Virus record (IMG/VR): IMGVR_UViG_3300022752_000169
Coordinates: 1 to 39,304 of that record
Origin: a virus
Length of the DNA: 39,304 bases
Strand: one strand, 5' to 3'
Shown here: positions 23,492-30,985 of the stretch, piece by piece
How positions within the stretch are numbered: position 1 is the first letter of the stretch
How the letters are laid out: every line of letters begins with the position of its first letter
Program-made: the position numbers and the translations under genes
The notes under the pieces: model-generated
What the model saw: only the letters and a program-made list of their open reading frames with translations
Told to the model about the DNA's origin: nothing
Databases searched by the model: none

Positions 23492-24007
23492 CTACTTCTT
23501 CCAGCCCCAGCCCTGCTGGATCTCGCGCGAGGGGTTCGGCGGCGTGGGCTGTGGTGCGATGGGACCGCCCCCGAGGCCGAGGCGTTGCGCCTGGGTGACG
23601 GAGCCGGCCGTGACGGCGCGCCCCGGACGCAAGGCGAGGAGGGTGCTCCCGCGGAGGTAGGCAGTGGCCAGCTCGGGCTGCGCATAGCCGCCGAGGCTAT
23701 TCTTGGCCCGATAGCTAAACTCGACGACCCAGCAGGGCTCGCCCTGCCAGTCGCCGGTGCGAGGCGGGACGATCTGCACGACCTGAAGGGAGTCGGGATC
23801 CTTGAGCTGCTGCTTGAGGGCGCGGACGACGGCGGAAGGGAGCGTGGTGCCGTAGGCGACAGGCGGCGCGCCATGGATGGCCTCGGGCGACCCGGGAGCG
23901 GGCGTGGGAGAAGCCGTGGCAAGAGAGCCGAGACCCTGGAGGGCGAGGACGATAGCGATGGCGGCAAGCGCGGTCATAACGAGGAGGACTTTCAGACAGC
24001 CTTTCAC
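23492..24007 (-). CDS. Exported or membrane-anchored tail-region protein, 171 aa
   Basis: A GTG start at 24007 is preferred because it yields a textbook Sec signal: MKGCLKVLLVMTALAAIAIVL followed by Ala-rich ATAS and a Pro-rich linker. An inner ATG (start of MTALAAIA) is the alternative. The mature part has one Cys (GEPCWVVEFSYRAKNSLGG) and a Pro-rich C-terminus. A secreted protein between the tape measure and tail-tip genes is unusual. It could be a moron acting on the host envelope or a virion component matured in the periplasm. Confidence 0.55.
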   Translation of the reverse strand: MKGCLKVLLVMTALAAIAIVLALQGLGSLATASPTPAPGSPEAIHGAPPVAYGTTLPSAVVRALKQQLKDPDSLQVVQIVPPRTGDWQGEPCWVVEFSYRAKNSLGGYAQPELATAYLRGSTLLALRPGRAVTAGSVTQAQRLGLGGGPIAPQPTPPNPSREIQQGWGWKK

Positions 24008-24053
24008 GAGCGGGAAGGTGACTCGAAAATGGCGCGGAGCAAGGACCAGCGCG

Positions 24054-25604
24054 CTAGATGAAGACGAGCGGGGCGACCACCGTCTGCGGCTTCTGATTGC
24101 GCACGGTGCGATCGATCGAGGCAAGGAGCGCGGTGTGCCGCTTGTTTTCGTCGAGGAGCGGATCGGCACCATAGCCCCCGAGAGCGATGCGCTGGAGACT
24201 GGAGACGCCTCGCGGAGTGAGCTCGCCAGACACGGTGCCGCCTGGGGCGCCACTCACGGTGGGATTGGCGGCGAGCTGGGCGACGCTGGTCTGGTTGACC
24301 TTTTCCATGGCGGCGGCAAATTGGTCGGCGAGGCGATCGTTCAACGCCTTGGTATCGAAGAGGGTCTGCCCTTCGCGAAAGCCACGAGTGATGGCTGCGA
24401 CGGTGTTGCCGATGGTGGCCTGGAGCCGTTGGTTGGCCAGGTCGACGGTCGGGGCCAGGCTTTGACTGGCGCGGCGATCGAGTTCGCCGGCGGCAGTGCG
24501 CTGTTGAGCAGCATTGTCGCGGGCCGCGGTCGCTCCGCTACGGAGGAAACCGAGCCCGGGCGCAGAAGCGAGGTAGTCGATGAGGTTGGCGACGCCCTCG
24601 AGCATGAGAGCATTGAAGCGCGAGGCCGCAGCGAGCAGGGATTCGGCAAGGCCAACCCAGAAGCTCGGAGTGACCAGCGTCTGCAGGACGGCGACGGCAT
24701 TGTTTGCGCCCTCGACGAGGTACTGCCAGATCCCCTGCCCAAGGGCATCGAAGACGCCGGCGAGGAAATTGCCCAGCTCCGCAAGAGCGATCTGGCCGGT
24801 GGTGAGGAGTGCCTCCCAGATGGAGCCGTCGGAGAAGGACTGGATGAGGACGGCGATGACTTCGCCGACTTGCTGCCCGAGCTTGGCGAGGTCGAGCTTG
24901 GCAAACCCGTCGAGCAATGGGAGAAGGACCGGGGCGATGCGCTCGGCGGCACCGACGAAGAACGCCTGCGTCTTGAGACCGGCGAGGGCGAGCTTGTCGG
25001 AGACGGCGTCGAAGAGACCGGCATTGCGGCTGAGGATCTCGGCTTGGCTGCCTACTTGCTCGGCGGCGTCGCCGAAGCCTTTGCTGGCAAAGGTGGAGAG
25101 CAGCGAGGCGCCTTGCTTGCCAAAGAGCGCCATGGCGACGGCGGTCTTCTCGGCCGGATCCTGTAGGCCATCGATGGCGGCACCGAGCGCGCGAAATTGC
25201 TCGACGGGCGTGAGCTGGCGGAGCGTGTCGAGCTCCAGACCGAGACGGGCGATCTCGGCATTGGCCGTGCCCTCCTGCAGGGCCTTCTGCATCTTGTTGA
25301 TGGCTGGCGCCACGTCCTCGGCGGCCTTGCCGGAATTGCGAAACTCCTGCTGCAGGATGAGCATCTGATCGACGGCGATGCCGGTATTGGCCGCGAGGTC
25401 GTTCAGATTGCCGCCCACGTCGAGCGCGGCGGCAAATTGTTCGCCCGCCTTGGCAATGAGCGCACTGCCAAGGATGGCTTTCACGGCGCCCATGGTGCGG
25501 GCAAAGCCGCCCTGCAGATCGCGCAGGCGGCGGTCGATGCGCTCGACGACTGCCGCCAAACGCGAGTCGTCGCCGTCGAAGATTGCAGTCGCCTTGCTGG
25601 CCAT
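24054..25604 (-). CDS. Tail tape measure protein, short
   Basis: A 516-aa protein rich in Ala, Leu and Gln with long helical stretches. The N-terminus (VVERIDRRLRDLQGGFARTMGAVKAILGSALIAKAGEQFAAAL) is followed by LAANTGIAVDQMLILQQEFRNSGKAAEDVAPAINKMQKAL, a pattern common in tape measure N-termini. Hydrophobic segments lie near residues 250-340. Position just after the frameshifted chaperones fits. The length implies a tail of only about 75 nm by the usual 1.5 angstrom per residue rule. Start is ATG 25604 with TTTGACAG 12 bases upstream. Confidence 0.8.
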   Translation of the reverse strand: MASKATAIFDGDDSRLAAVVERIDRRLRDLQGGFARTMGAVKAILGSALIAKAGEQFAAALDVGGNLNDLAANTGIAVDQMLILQQEFRNSGKAAEDVAPAINKMQKALQEGTANAEIARLGLELDTLRQLTPVEQFRALGAAIDGLQDPAEKTAVAMALFGKQGASLLSTFASKGFGDAAEQVGSQAEILSRNAGLFDAVSDKLALAGLKTQAFFVGAAERIAPVLLPLLDGFAKLDLAKLGQQVGEVIAVLIQSFSDGSIWEALLTTGQIALAELGNFLAGVFDALGQGIWQYLVEGANNAVAVLQTLVTPSFWVGLAESLLAAASRFNALMLEGVANLIDYLASAPGLGFLRSGATAARDNAAQQRTAAGELDRRASQSLAPTVDLANQRLQATIGNTVAAITRGFREGQTLFDTKALNDRLADQFAAAMEKVNQTSVAQLAANPTVSGAPGGTVSGELTPRGVSSLQRIALGGYGADPLLDENKRHTALLASIDRTVRNQKPQTVVAPLVFI

Positions 25605-25616
25605 GCCGGAGCGCGG

Positions 25617-25624
25617 CTGTCAAA
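25617..25624 (-). promoter_or_regulatory. TTTGACAG start-proximal element (tape measure gene)
   Basis: TTTGACAG with a 12-base spacer to ATG 25604. The short palindrome AGCCAG-G-CTGGCT (25624-25636) directly precedes it on the minus strand. Confidence 0.7.
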
Positions 25625-25642
25625 GCCAGGCTGGCTCGGTCT

Positions 25643-25849
25643 TTAGCCAGAGACCTTCTTTTGCTTTGCCTCGTACTCGCGGTCGGCTTGCTCGCGGGCG
25701 ACATTGCAGCTTCCTTTGCCGGATCGGCAGTAGCGGCAGCTTTTGCACGTCTTGCAATGCTGACAGGGGGTCTCGCCTTTGCACGTGCCGGCGTGGGACT
25801 GGCCGAAAAGGAAGAAGAATAGGAAAAGGAAAAGGAGGAAGGGAGGCAT
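25643..25849 (-). CDS. Small secreted Cys-rich protein, 68 aa
   Basis: The N-terminus is a strong Sec signal peptide (MPPFLLFLFLFFFLFGQSHAG, cleavage likely after SHA). The mature part of about 48 residues packs seven cysteines, mostly in CxxC-type pairs (CKGETPCQHCKTCKSCRYC), then a charged helix. In the periplasm these would form disulphides or bind metal. A Cys-rich exported microprotein inside a tail operon, between a tail gene and the tape measure gene, is not a standard virion component. Its product may be a host-modifying factor; an aligned family is not recognised. Confidence 0.6.
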   Translation of the reverse strand: MPPFLLFLFLFFFLFGQSHAGTCKGETPCQHCKTCKSCRYCRSGKGSCNVAREQADREYEAKQKKVSG

Positions 25850-25859
25850 GGTGTGACCC

Positions 25860-26537
25860 TTACGTAAGGCCCGAGTCGCGGAGGGCTTTCTTGATCATGG
25901 CGTCGGCAACACGGTCCAGCTTGCGCGCCTGGTAGTCGATCACTTTTTGAACCCGGCGCTGGTAGTCGCTGACGTTGCCGACGAACTTCACGGCGCTTTC
26001 CAGCTCGAGACGGAAGAGGCCGAGGCGATCGATCTTGCGCAAGTCGCCCGGGGAGGTGGGATGGCGACGCACCCAGGCAGGCAAGGCGACACTGAGACGA
26101 GTGGCTGCGGTGATCCAGCCGGCGGCGAGCCAGCCGACCTCGCGCTTGAGGCTGGCGATGATGGCCAGCACGACGTTCTGTGCGGCAAAGAGCTTGTCTT
26201 TGCGATTGCGCGGGTTGACGCGGCCGCTGGAGGGGACGCGGGCGCGCTCGTGCGCGGCGAGGATCTCTTCCTTCGACGCAAGGGCCGCTCGAGCCCCGCG
26301 GCCGACGGCGAGCACGGGCTGGACGATCTTGAGCAGATCGGTCTGCACGATGGTCTCGCCCGCTTTCCGGGCGGCGGTACCGGTGACACCCTGCGAAGCC
26401 GGCGGGGTGATGGCCACGATATCGCGGATGAAGCCTTTGGCTGCCTGGGTGACCAGCTCGTTGCGGCTCTTTTTCACATACGGTTGCACGCGCCGAATGG
26501 AGGCGCGGAGCTTGGACATGTCGAAGGAAGAGGCCAT
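25860..26537 (-). CDS. Tail-region protein, 225 aa, basic and helical
   Basis: Start chosen at ATG 26537 (MASSFDMSKLRASIRRVQPYVKKSR), four bases after the chaperone stop. The product is basic and mainly helical with no membrane segment. Its position between the frameshifted chaperones and the tape measure gene is odd, since these are usually adjacent. A tail assembly role is possible; family unknown. Confidence 0.5.
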   Translation of the reverse strand: MASSFDMSKLRASIRRVQPYVKKSRNELVTQAAKGFIRDIVAITPPASQGVTGTAARKAGETIVQTDLLKIVQPVLAVGRGARAALASKEEILAAHERARVPSSGRVNPRNRKDKLFAAQNVVLAIIASLKREVGWLAAGWITAATRLSVALPAWVRRHPTSPGDLRKIDRLGLFRLELESAVKFVGNVSDYQRRVQKVIDYQARKLDRVADAMIKKALRDSGLT

Positions 26538-26541
26538 GCTC

Positions 26542-26823
26542 TTATGGGGCGGCGTCGAATCGGGCGAAGACCTCGGCCAGATCCGGGTGGACCTCTGGCG
26601 CAAACGCAAAGGGGAGATCTGCTGCTGCGAGCCGCTCGAGCTGGACCTCGGCACTTTCGCAGGGCTCGTAGGTGAGGCAGCGATGCTTGCGCAGGATGCT
26701 ATGCCAGAGCTGCTCGCCGACAGCGACGGGCAGGTGAAGCAGGAGGTACTCGAGATCGCCTCCTCCGATGTTGGCTTCGGCCATACTGGTGACCCGGGAG
26801 GCCAGCCAGTATGGCTCGATCAG
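26542..26823 (-). CDS. -1 frame extension of tail chaperone (gpGT-like)
   Basis: An open frame of 93 codons entered from CTG 26823-26821 after slippage, giving a predicted fusion of about 244 aa. The segment reads LIEPYWLASRVTSMAEANIGGGDLEYLLLHL and continues in natural composition. Independent start at ATG 26784 (MAEANIGG) is possible but lacks a ribosome-binding site. In lambda the T part links the chaperone to the major tail protein during tube assembly. Confidence 0.62.
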   Translation of the reverse strand: MIEPYWLASRVTSMAEANIGGGDLEYLLLHLPVAVGEQLWHSILRKHRCLTYEPCESAEVQLERLAAADLPFAFAPEVHPDLAEVFARFDAAP

Positions 26824-27275
26824 TTTGGGTCTGCGGCTTCCGGCGTGGCGTCCGCTGGCGGCCTGGCGACGACGCTGGCCGCGTCGATCTCGTCGAGGGT
26901 GTCGAGCTGAGCCATGGCCTGCTCGATGGCCTCGACGGGCACGTCGGCCAGCCAGGGCTCGACGACCTGCACCATGAACTCGACAAAGGCGGCATCGTCG
27001 TCGCCCAGCTCGGTGCGGAGACGCTCGTGCTGGCGGATCCCTCGCGAGACTTGGTCGAGCGGCGCAATTTGAAGCCACATGAAGGCGTGGATCTGGTCTC
27101 GCTGCTGGAGCGGCGTGAGCGTGGCAATCGCCTGCTGACCTCCGCCAATCTTCAGCCCGAGGAGCTGCATATTGCTAAGCTGCAAATAGCCAATCGGACC
27201 AAGGCGTGGGGCGCCTTTGGCGTGCGCGACGGCGTCGAGGAAGGAGAGGGCGTTTTTGCGGTGGCGAGGGGTCAT
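26820..27275 (-). CDS. Tail assembly chaperone, short form (gpG-like)
   Basis: A 151-aa acidic protein (LRTELGDDDAAFVEFMVQVVEPWLADVPVEAIEQAM) upstream of the tape measure gene. Its reading frame ends at TGA 26822-26820 immediately after the heptamer CCCAAAC in the correct phase for -1 slippage. Known siphovirus tail chaperones are made as a short form and a longer frameshifted form in just this place. Its start lies 1 bp from a 15-bp direct repeat that bounds the methyltransferase cassette. Confidence 0.68.
   Translation of the reverse strand: MTPRHRKNALSFLDAVAHAKGAPRLGPIGYLQLSNMQLLGLKIGGGQQAIATLTPLQQRDQIHAFMWLQIAPLDQVSRGIRQHERLRTELGDDDAAFVEFMVQVVEPWLADVPVEAIEQAMAQLDTLDEIDAASVVARPPADATPEAADPN
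26823..26829 (-). promoter_or_regulatory. -1 ribosomal frameshift heptamer CCCAAAC
   Basis: On the minus strand the zero-frame codons read ...GAC CCA AAC TGA, so C-CCA-AAC is an X-XXY-YYZ slippery heptamer directly before the stop. After -1 slippage, translation continues as LIEPYWLASRV for 93 codons. Slippery site, stop position and gene context all match the tail chaperone frameshift of many dsDNA phages. Confidence 0.72.
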
Positions 27276-27311
27276 GGATTTAGCATTGGGGATTTAGGAT
27301 TTAGCATTGGG
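27276..27311. repeat. 15-bp direct repeats at the cassette's left edge
   Basis: GGATTTAGCATTGGG occurs at 27276-27290 and 27297-27311. The methyltransferase stop codon lies between the copies. The core TTAGCATTG reappears inverted as CTCAATGCTAA at 28100-28110, beyond the methyltransferase start. Confidence 0.75.
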
Positions 27312-28067
27312 AAACAAATCCCCTTGCGCGAGTTCGCGCCGGATTCGTTCCACAGCAGTCTTGAAGTGTTCGGGGTCTTTCTCGATCCCGATGAAGTTGC
27401 GCCTCTGGCGCACACACGCCGCCCCCGTAGATCCGCATCCCATGTAGGGATCGCAGACCGTTTTGCCTTCGATGTATTTCAGGCACCACGCCATGAGCGC
27501 TATGGGTTTTTGTGCGGGGTGGAGTTTCGGGCCGTTTCCCACATTTTCTTCCCCTTCGCGGACGATTCCCCGCCATAGCTGGCGGTGAATTCGCGTGCTC
27601 ATATCCTTGTTTGTCCAAGCGATTTCCACGTCCCCGAAAGCGCACGGTGCCTTGTCACCGAGCTTGTCCCATATCAGCCACCCCCGAGAGTTGGGCAGCT
27701 TGGATGCGTAGTTATTGGCCCCCCATAGGAGGACTTCATTGTAGCCGAGCAAGTGGGACGGGTCGAATGGCTCATCGTCGTGCAGCACGTTCCGCCAGCC
27801 GCGATCATGCTTTCCGTCCCCGCTATTTCCGGCACCCCATGAGAGCCCTATTTTTCTGGACCGATTCGCGCCGTAGTTGAAGTTTATTCCATAGGGAGGA
27901 TCGCTGACGATTGCGTCAATCCCATCGAGTTGCGGGAGGATTTCCCGGCAGTCGCCAAGATAGAGAGTCACGCCGCTGCCGACAAATTCAGGCGAACAAG
28001 ACGAGTGAGCCAATACATGCCCGCCGGTCACGTCTTGGGTGGTAGCGGAGTCAAGCGCGGCGGTCAT
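27294..28067 (-). CDS. DNA methyltransferase (N4/N6-type), 257 aa
   Basis: Transfers a methyl group to an exocyclic amino group of adenine or cytosine. Motifs run DPPYG (56-60), HPAQKP (183-188) and DPYMGCGSTG (206-215), the beta-type order with the catalytic motif before the AdoMet-binding one. ATG 28067 is chosen because AGAGGAG lies seven bases upstream; a TTG start further out is weaker. No restriction enzyme or specificity gene accompanies it. It interrupts the tail operon between a tail gene and the chaperones and is bounded by short inverted repeats, so it is an acquired moron, likely protecting phage DNA from host restriction or altering host methylation. Confidence 0.9.
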   Translation of the reverse strand: MTAALDSATTQDVTGGHVLAHSSCSPEFVGSGVTLYLGDCREILPQLDGIDAIVSDPPYGINFNYGANRSRKIGLSWGAGNSGDGKHDRGWRNVLHDDEPFDPSHLLGYNEVLLWGANNYASKLPNSRGWLIWDKLGDKAPCAFGDVEIAWTNKDMSTRIHRQLWRGIVREGEENVGNGPKLHPAQKPIALMAWCLKYIEGKTVCDPYMGCGSTGAACVRQRRNFIGIEKDPEHFKTAVERIRRELAQGDLFPNAKS

Positions 28068-28099
28068 GTGTGGCTCCTCTCTGCGTTCAATGATCAATG

Positions 28100-28110
28100 C
28101 TCAATGCTAA
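28100..28110. repeat. Inverted repeat at the cassette's right edge
   Basis: CTCAATGCTAA is the reverse complement, with one mismatch, of TTAGCATTGGG at 27301-27311. A partial extra copy (ATCAATGC) lies at 28093-28100. The two edges bracket the methyltransferase gene almost exactly. Confidence 0.6.
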
Positions 28111-28113
28111 CTA

Positions 28114-28683
28114 TCACGCGGCTCTGAGGATCTCGGCTCGCTTGCTGGGGTTCTCGACGAAGCGGAGGAAGCGGGTGCGGTCTTTTTCGCCCAGGGTGCG
28201 GGGGACCATGGCGGCGTGCCGGGGGCCAAAGCGGACGATGCCGTCGGGGACGGCGCGCGGGATCTCGCGCAGGAGCCAGATGAGATTGCGGATGGCGGCT
28301 TCGAGCCAGGTCTCCGGGCGCTCGATGTTCTTGAGCTCGGCTTGGGTAAAGCGCGGGGTGTAGGAGAAAGCGCGCTGATAGGTGAGGGCCGTGCGGATGA
28401 GGGCGAGCGGGTGGCGCGGATTGGCGCAGAGCCAAGCGTGATCGTCCCAGGCGTCCTGCATGGTGACGGTAGCGAAGCGGCCGTCTGCGCTCATGCTTTT
28501 GAGGGTCCAAGTGCAATCGAACCGAGTCTCGCCGCGGACCACTTCGTAGACGCAGGTGAAGAGCTGCTGGCCGTGCGGGGGAATGCCCAGGGCCAGCAAG
28601 GCCGCGACGAGTAGCGTGGTGTCGCTGCGGAGCGGATCGGTGCGATCGAAGATCTGCACGAACGATCCTCGAAAATCGGCCAT
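28114..28683 (-). CDS. Tail-region protein, 189 aa
   Basis: Lies between the tube-like gene and the methyltransferase cassette. It is mixed alpha/beta with no membrane segment; the C-terminal half is helical and basic (WLEAAIRNLIWLLREIPRAVPDGIVRFG). No family recognised. By order it could be a tail completion or assembly factor. Confidence 0.5.
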   Translation of the reverse strand: MADFRGSFVQIFDRTDPLRSDTTLLVAALLALGIPPHGQQLFTCVYEVVRGETRFDCTWTLKSMSADGRFATVTMQDAWDDHAWLCANPRHPLALIRTALTYQRAFSYTPRFTQAELKNIERPETWLEAAIRNLIWLLREIPRAVPDGIVRFGPRHAAMVPRTLGEKDRTRFLRFVENPSKRAEILRAA

Positions 28684-28701
28684 AGGGAGAGCGCGCGAAA
28701 C

Positions 28702-29028
28702 CTAGCTGGCGCCCGGGTAATGGGTGCCCTCGGCCATGGATTCGTCGAAGTCGGTGCTCTTGAGCGTGTGCTCGTACTTCTTGACGACCTTCACCCCTCC
28801 GCTGAGCCCGGTGATGGTGAGGGTGGCCACGCCCACGGCAGTGGCGGGGTCGCCGCCGCCCTTGAACGAGAAATCGTTGGTCGGGTTGAAGGCGTTCACC
28901 TTCTTGATGGCGCCATTCGTGCCCCGACGCTCAGCGACTTCGGTATTGTTCGTCACCTTGACCTCGTCGAGATAATCGCCCAGGCCGGAATCTGGGGAAC
29001 CGATGGAACTAGTGATCGTGGTAGGCAT
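28702..29028 (-). CDS. Small major-tail-protein candidate, 108 aa
   Basis: The 108-aa product is beta-rich with Gly/Thr-rich turns (ATLTITGLSGGVKVVKKYEHTLKSTDFD). It lies downstream of connector-type genes and upstream of the chaperones, as a tube protein should. Tube proteins are often 130-250 aa, so it is short. The TTTGACAG element lies 30 bases upstream of its ATG, overlapping the stop codon of the preceding gene. Confidence 0.5.
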   Translation of the reverse strand: MPTTITSSIGSPDSGLGDYLDEVKVTNNTEVAERRGTNGAIKKVNAFNPTNDFSFKGGGDPATAVGVATLTITGLSGGVKVVKKYEHTLKSTDFDESMAEGTHYPGAS

Positions 29029-29058
29029 AGCGAAAAGTGCGAGTACGTGTGAAACGGG

Positions 29059-29066
29059 CTGTCAAA
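29059..29066 (-). promoter_or_regulatory. TTTGACAG element, distal copy (tube gene)
   Basis: TTTGACAG 30 bases upstream of ATG 29028. Its TGA is also the stop codon of the upstream gene, so this copy could be partly coincidental. Confidence 0.4.
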
Positions 29067-29499
29067 CAAAGGCCCAGGCGACACGGAGCTGGATGCGGGT
29101 GACGAGATCCTCGCCATCGACGCTGGCTGAGAGGAACTCCGAGGCAGCGCCATAGGTGGCCACGGTGACGGCTTGGCGGGCCGCGAGCGCGTCGAGCAGG
29201 GCCTCCTGCGCAGCAGTATCGGCCAAGAGGGCGGCAAGGAGGGCATCGACGCGAGCCTGGTGCTCGCGCTGCGCGGTCTCGTCGCCCATGCGGCTGCGGA
29301 GCTCGAGCGTGAGGGTGCCTTTGCGCCGGGGGCCATAGGGCGCGTACTCGCCGCTGATGGTGAGGCAGGGACGAGCCAGATCCGCCCCATCCTGCGCGGC
29401 ATGGATCTGCGGCGGCTGACCGAAGAGCTCGCGGAGATCCTCGTACTCGTCGCTGCTGAGGACGGCGGCGAGCTCGGCGTGGAGCAAGTGATCATTCAC
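29062..29499 (-). CDS. Tail terminator/completion-type protein, 145 aa
   Basis: A soluble alpha/beta protein of 145 aa; the centre has GDETAQREHQARVDALLAALLADTAAQEALLDAL and the end is beta-stranded (LVTRIQLRVAWAFV). Size and place between connector and tube genes fit the tail terminators of siphoviruses, whose sequences are poorly conserved. Confidence 0.45.
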   Translation of the reverse strand: MNDHLLHAELAAVLSSDEYEDLRELFGQPPQIHAAQDGADLARPCLTISGEYAPYGPRRKGTLTLELRSRMGDETAQREHQARVDALLAALLADTAAQEALLDALAARQAVTVATYGAASEFLSASVDGEDLVTRIQLRVAWAFV

Positions 29500-29502
29500 G
29501 GC

Positions 29503-29823
29503 TCAAGCCTCCTTGCACTCGAGCATGAGCGCGGGATCGCCGATGGCATCGCGGACCTTGAGGACGCGATAAGTCTTAGCGCCCTCGACGACAAGCGTGC
29601 GCTCCGGGGTGATCGTGATGCCGGCGAGGAGCGTGCGGCGGATCCGAAAGGCGACATCGCACGAGGGGAGGATGCCGGCGAGCTCGGTGGTGCCTCCGGT
29701 GCTGCGCGTCCAGCGTGCGGCGGCGAGGTCGGCACTGGCTCCCACGCGGACGGTCGTGGGGAAGAGAGACTCCAGCTCGGTCTGCACGCGACCGCGAAAC
29801 CGGGTAAGCTGCCCGGGATTCAC
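29503..29823 (-). CDS. Head-tail connector-type protein, 106 aa, GTG start
   Basis: Begins at GTG 29823, overlapping the exonuclease stop as GTGA, so it is probably translated by coupling. The product has an N-terminal helix and a beta-rich rest (RRTLLAGITITPERTLVVEGAKTYRVLKVRDAIG). Size and place match head-closure or joining proteins; the assignment rests on order. Confidence 0.45.
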   Translation of the reverse strand: MNPGQLTRFRGRVQTELESLFPTTVRVGASADLAAARWTRSTGGTTELAGILPSCDVAFRIRRTLLAGITITPERTLVVEGAKTYRVLKVRDAIGDPALMLECKEA

Positions 29824-30560
29824 TTGTCAGCGACCGGGATGACGGGGAAGTCGCACTCGGCTTCCTCCTGCTTGACCTTGTGGGCCTTGACCTTCTTCAG
29901 CCAAGCCTTTTGGTTAGCCGACCAGCGATAGCCTCGGGCCTTGGCCAGCTCGCGATCGTCGAAGCTGACGAGGGCCTGCAGGGTGACGATGGGCTGCATG
30001 GCGCACTCGAGGATGGGCTGGAGCGGATAGGCATCGAGGATGCGCAGCATGGTGAGCACATCGAAGATGGCCCGATGAGCAAACGGATTGAGGAAGCCGT
30101 GCTCGGCCGCGAGGTGGACGAGCTTGCGCGTGGTGATGTGAGGGGGGAACTCGATATCCATGCACGTATCGATCCAGGGCGTCGTCCAGGGATACGTCTC
30201 GGCGACGTGATGAAACGACTCGTCCTCATCGTACCGGCGCATCTGCGCCTCGAGCATGGGGCGATCGAAGCCGGCACCATTGTGGGCGACGATGAACTCG
30301 CACTCATTGATGAGGGCAATGAGATCGCGGAAAGCTTCGTACGGGGAGCGACCGTGGAGGCGCAGCATGCTCTCGGTGATGCCGGTGAGCTGCGCGATCT
30401 CCGGCGTGATGACCGGCGCATCGTCATGCGCGACCAGCGCGGAGAAAATCTGGACGGGCTGACGCTGATCGGTATCCCAAAGGACTGCGCCGATTTCCGT
30501 GATGCGATCGGTCTGGAAGTCCAAGCCGGTGGTTTCGAAGTCGAGGCCAAGTAGCAGCAT
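29820..30560 (-). CDS. DnaQ-family 3'-5' exonuclease, 246 aa
   Basis: A DEDD exonuclease with ExoI DFETTG (7-12), ExoII AHNGAGFDRP (Asp99) and ExoIII HRAIFDVL (His162, Asp167), making it DEDDh type. All metal ligands are present. The C-terminal 60 residues are an extra Lys-rich segment (RWSANQKAWLKKVKAHKVKQEE). Such enzymes proofread or trim DNA/RNA ends in the cytoplasm. Its place among head genes, behind an intrinsic terminator, rather than in the replication operon, is unusual and suggests separate expression. Start ATG 30560 has TTTGACAG 12 bases upstream. Confidence 0.9.
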   Translation of the reverse strand: MLLLGLDFETTGLDFQTDRITEIGAVLWDTDQRQPVQIFSALVAHDDAPVITPEIAQLTGITESMLRLHGRSPYEAFRDLIALINECEFIVAHNGAGFDRPMLEAQMRRYDEDESFHHVAETYPWTTPWIDTCMDIEFPPHITTRKLVHLAAEHGFLNPFAHRAIFDVLTMLRILDAYPLQPILECAMQPIVTLQALVSFDDRELAKARGYRWSANQKAWLKKVKAHKVKQEEAECDFPVIPVADK

Positions 30561-30572
30561 GCCCGTGAGTGC

Positions 30573-30580
30573 CTGTCAAA
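30573..30580 (-). promoter_or_regulatory. TTTGACAG start-proximal element (exonuclease gene)
   Basis: TTTGACAG with a 12-base spacer to ATG 30560. Its three T residues are the end of the terminator's T tract, so the two elements are fused. Confidence 0.7.
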
Positions 30581-30621
30581 AAAACTACAGCCCGCATCCG
30601 TCGACTCTCGGATGCGGGCTG
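30578..30621 (-). terminator. Rho-independent terminator before the exonuclease gene
   Basis: A 13-bp perfect stem (30588-30600 with 30609-30621, 8-base loop) is followed on the minus strand by TAG and seven T residues. It would end transcription from the head genes. Since the exonuclease and tail genes lie beyond it, they need read-through, antitermination or their own promoter. Confidence 0.88.
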
Positions 30622-30656
30622 CGATGACCCCGAACAAAGTGAAGGTTAGCCTACCG

Positions 30657-30983
30657 CTAAGCAGGCGAGCCGCGCGGCGACTTGGGCTGCTTGGGCGGTG
30701 CCGCGGGTACGTGTGCGGCGGGCGGATCGATGTCGTCGGCGAGCTCGGGCTCGGGGCTCGGCTCGGGCTCAGCAGCAGGCTCGGGCTCGGCCATTGCCTC
30801 CTGACGGAAGACCTTTTTTTTGATGACGCCCTGATCGGACATCAGCAAGTGCAGCTCGGCCAGCTCGGGAGGCGCCTCCGTGACGGTCTTTTTGTACAGC
30901 TCATTGGCTTGAGCCACTTCCATGACCTCGGCCTGGAACCGAGTTTGCCCGTGCAGACGAGCGACGAGGACGGCGTAGCGCAT
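30657..30983 (-). CDS. Small protein with Glu/Pro-rich tail, 108 aa
   Basis: ATG 30983 lies two bases after the upstream stop; a TTG start at 30989 overlapping it is the alternative. The N-terminal 60 residues look folded (MRYAVLVARLHGQTRFQAEV). The rest is a disordered EPEPSPEPE- and Pro/Ala-rich tail ending in a basic patch. It precedes the terminator and is the last gene of the capsid block. Function unknown. Confidence 0.5.
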   Translation of the reverse strand: MRYAVLVARLHGQTRFQAEVMEVAQANELYKKTVTEAPPELAELHLLMSDQGVIKKKVFRQEAMAEPEPAAEPEPSPEPELADDIDPPAAHVPAAPPKQPKSPRGSPA

Positions 30984-30985
30984 GA

